24,324 nucleotides of DNA from QNZT01 sp964573205. GTDB taxonomy: Bacteria > Campylobacterota > Campylobacteria > Campylobacterales > QNZT01. The first letter of the stretch is position 1. Each line of letters opens with the position of its first letter. The position numbers were made by a program, and so were the translations under genes. This document shows, in pieces, positions 23,164-24,324 of this stretch. The stretch spans positions 1 through 24,324 of the forward strand of contig CAZNIT010000024.1 of NCBI GenBank assembly GCA_964573205.1. Reading direction: 5' to 3'. The notes under the pieces were generated by a model that worked only from the letters and a program-made list of their open reading frames with translations, was not told the DNA's origin and searched no databases.

Positions 23164-23654
23164 TTATTTTCTTGTATTGTATAAAATCGACATATTTTCA
23201 TCTTTTGGCGAAAAATTAGTGAATTCTTTATACTCTTTGTTAAAATGAGCTTGGTCACAATATCAATAATCATTCGCAACAGATGATAAATTTTTTCTTC
23301 AAATAAAATATTTAACTTTTCAATATTCAAAATATCTTTTTCTCTGAAAGAATTAAATTTATTATAAAATTCAATTGATACATCTTTTAGTGAAACTATT
23401 TTATTTGAATATTTATTCATTTTTTGATCTAGTAAAAACGATAAAATTGACGGTTTAAATCGAATACCAAAATAAGAGTCATTAGGAGCTAATGAGACAA
23501 CTATCCCTTTGTCCATTGCTCCAACTAAAATAATATCCATACAACCGTCTGGTACAACCGGAAGATTTATATTATTTAAGGTATTGTTTTTTACACTCCA
23601 ATAATTATCTATAATTGCTAATATTAAATCCCGCTGTGGTATGATATTAGTGTA
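23164..23654 (-). pseudogene. Decayed AraC-family transcriptional regulator
   Basis: The 5' part (about 23320-23654) encodes, with no ATG, GTG or TTG start, I-P-Q-R-D-L-I-L-A-I-I-D-N-Y-W-S-V, then V-P-D-G-C-M-D-I-I-L and G-I-R-F-K-P-S-I-L-S-F-L-L. That is the N-terminal domain (DUF6597 type) of many AraC regulators. The 3' part is in another frame: L-S-S-V-A-N-D-Y, a TGA at 23263-23265, then Y-C-D-Q-A-H-F-N-K-E-Y-K-E-F-T-N-F-S-P-K-D. This is the second half of the AraC helix-turn-helix (GYxDQAHFxREFKxFxGxSP), with TGA where a glycine codon is expected. The first helix-turn-helix (about 60-70 residues) is missing between them. The gene therefore has at least three lesions and cannot make a regulator. 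Similar regulators often sit beside VOC and YjbR genes. Confidence 0.85.
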
Positions 23655-23672
23655 CTAGTACTTGTTGTGCTA

Positions 23673-23882
23673 TTAAGCCCATTCAAGTTTAGGCTCTATC
23701 TGTTTGTTTGCACACTCTGTAAGATAAGAGTTCATCAAGTTTTGATAAGGTATGCCAACCTTTAGTGATAGCTTTTTAAAATACTCTATAGTATCCTCTT
23801 CAATCTTGATAGAAATCTGTTTTTTTACCTTTTTTGCATACGGATTTTTTACCGATTTGCTAAAGTTATACTCTTCTCTCAT
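23673..23882 (-). CDS. brnA: BrnA-type antitoxin (ribbon-helix-helix)
   Basis: The 69-residue protein contains K-K-V-K-K-Q-I-S-I-K-I-E-E-D-T-I-E-Y-F and then a helix of the K-K-L-S-L-K-V-G-I-P-Y-Q-N-L-M-N-S-Y-L pattern. This is the ribbon-helix-helix DNA-binding module of the BrnA/CopG antitoxin families, which neutralise the toxin and repress their own promoter. The start codon shares a base with the stop of the upstream toxin gene (TAATG at 23880-23884), the usual toxin-first layout of brnTA. The frame is intact although the toxin gene is broken. The symbol is given by family and context, not by full-length match. Confidence 0.75.
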   Translation of the reverse strand: MREEYNFSKSVKNPYAKKVKKQISIKIEEDTIEYFKKLSLKVGIPYQNLMNSYLTECANKQIEPKLEWA

Positions 23883-24171
23883 TATAAAAACTCCTTGTAT
23901 TGTTTCTCTTCATTTTTTGTTGATTTCCTCGCACTTATGATTCTAATACTGTTCTCATCATCTCGATATCAATGAACAACAGTTAAAATCTTAAGCGAAT
24001 AACTCAGCCCAATCAAGATGAATCTATCTTCATCTTCACTATGGTCGGGATCTTCAATCAATCTTGCATTTTCATCACCAAAAACAGTTTTGGCTTCTTC
24101 AAATGAGATCTTATGTTTTACAAGATTTTTTTGAGCTTTTTTTCATCCCAACTAAACTCTATATTTTTCAT
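23882..24171 (-). pseudogene. brnT: Broken BrnT-type toxin gene
   Basis: From the ATG at 24169-24171 the product starts M-K-N-I-E-F-S-W-D-E-K-K, the typical BrnT opening. The A7 tract (T7 on the plus strand, 24137-24143) puts the frame out by one base: eight A residues would restore it. After the shift the sequence continues A-Q-K-N-L-V-K-H-K-I-S-F-E-E-A, G-L-S-Y, V-V-H, then TGA (23969-23971), then Y-R-D-D-E-N and I-R-I-I-S-A-R-K-S-T. BrnT is a ribonuclease of the RelE-like fold, with catalytic residues in K-H-x-I-S-F-E-E-A and I-R-I-I-S-A-R. Those residues are present, but two lesions stop translation. The single-base loss could be a sequencing error in a homopolymer. The TGA is harder to explain that way. 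Confidence 0.85.
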
Positions 24172-24223
24172 AATGATATTATAATGATTTTGTATATATT
24201 TGTCAAATTAAAGAGTTGGAGGG

Positions 24224-24324
24224 TCAGGGCTTCACTTTTAACTTTTTCAATATCTTATTCACCCCTGCATCTGAAAGTTCTAAAAACTTAGCTATCTCAC
24301 TCTGCATAAAACCATCCTGCCAAG
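24224..24324 (-). CDS. C-terminal helix-turn-helix of a partial gene, possibly a RAYT-type transposase
   Basis: The minus-strand frame entering at the window edge ends in TGA at 24224-24226 after 32 residues. D-G-F-M-Q-S-E-I-A-K-F-L-E-L-S and V-N-K-I-L-K-K-L-K is a helix-turn-helix of the kind that ends REP-associated tyrosine (Y1) transposases (D-G-Y-x-Q-x-E-I-A-x-Y-L-x-L-S). The catalytic HUH part would lie beyond the window, so a transposase is a guess supported by the accessory surroundings. Another regulator with a C-terminal helix-turn-helix is possible. Confidence 0.55.
   Translation of the reverse strand, partial: WQDGFMQSEIAKFLELSDAGVNKILKKLKVKP

Noticed and set aside
22728..23540. 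A single 270-residue regulator-VOC fusion protein
   Set aside because: The upstream half is the AraC remnant read past its own lesions, and the VOC gene has its own ribosome binding site and ATG at 23123.
23652..23661. Perfect ten-base palindrome GTACTAGTAC as an insertion or recombination site
   Set aside because: Ten bases is too short to support a function, and no flanking direct repeat or second copy was seen.
23263..23971. TGA recoded as an amino acid, because two gene remnants each have an internal TGA
   Set aside because: Healthy genes in the window end in TGA (for example at 9453 and 10580), and both remnants also have frameshifts or deletions, so ordinary decay explains them.
1..24324. 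CRISPR array, tRNA, rRNA, riboswitch, complete insertion sequence or prophage
   Set aside because: No regularly spaced identical repeats, cloverleaf, conserved rRNA blocks, known riboswitch core, integrase or terminal inverted repeats were found on reading both strands.

Overview
The window looks like a chromosomal segment of a Campylobacterota (Epsilonproteobacteria) bacterium, probably a free-living relative of Sulfurimonas or Sulfurovum. The basis is the moderately AT-rich composition, the heavy use of AAA, AGA and ATA codons, a clpB promoter carrying an HspR-type operator, a TIGR04219-like outer-membrane barrel, and a CHASE2 cyclase. The genus cannot be fixed from sequence alone. There are no rRNA or tRNA genes, no CRISPR array and no complete insertion sequence.

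Bases 1-20,190 read as ordinary, well-maintained genome. The tail of an upstream gene (1-72) is followed by clpB with a near-consensus promoter, a HAIR-like operator and a terminator hairpin. Next come a periplasmic coiled-coil protein and a convergent outer-membrane beta-barrel that share a bidirectional terminator. A HI0933/BaiN-type flavoprotein follows, meeting a minus-strand set of small genes: an HPt-like protein and a lipoprotein. Upstream of these lie a four-helix membrane protein and a membrane-anchored VWA protein that form a pair. Divergent from the VWA gene is a two-gene unit of an NlpC/P60 lipoprotein and a second HI0933-family flavoprotein.

Bases 10,582-15,142 hold the most interesting regulatory unit, two overlapping minus-strand genes. 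The first encodes a CHASE2 sensor joined to a class III adenylate cyclase. The second encodes a protein combining a class II phosphodiesterase-like metallo-beta-lactamase fold, a GAF domain and an HD-GYP domain. Together they could make and destroy cAMP and also act on c-di-GMP. Divergent from them is a 1676-residue surface lipoprotein built from PKD, nine cadherin/Ig-like repeats, PKD, a seven-bladed calcium-loop propeller and two DUF1566 domains. A small lipoprotein gene converges on its 3' end.

From about 20,930 to the end the sequence becomes visibly more AT-rich and the gene content changes to an accessory type. On the minus strand, in transcription order from the right edge, are the last residues of a helix-turn-helix protein (possibly a transposase), a broken BrnT toxin gene with an apparently intact BrnA antitoxin, the wreck of an AraC-family regulator, and then intact VOC, MmcQ/YjbR, unknown and SMP-30-like genes. 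Three features mark this as acquired DNA under decay: the decayed genes, the composition change, and an orphan 3' reading-frame remnant at the junction.
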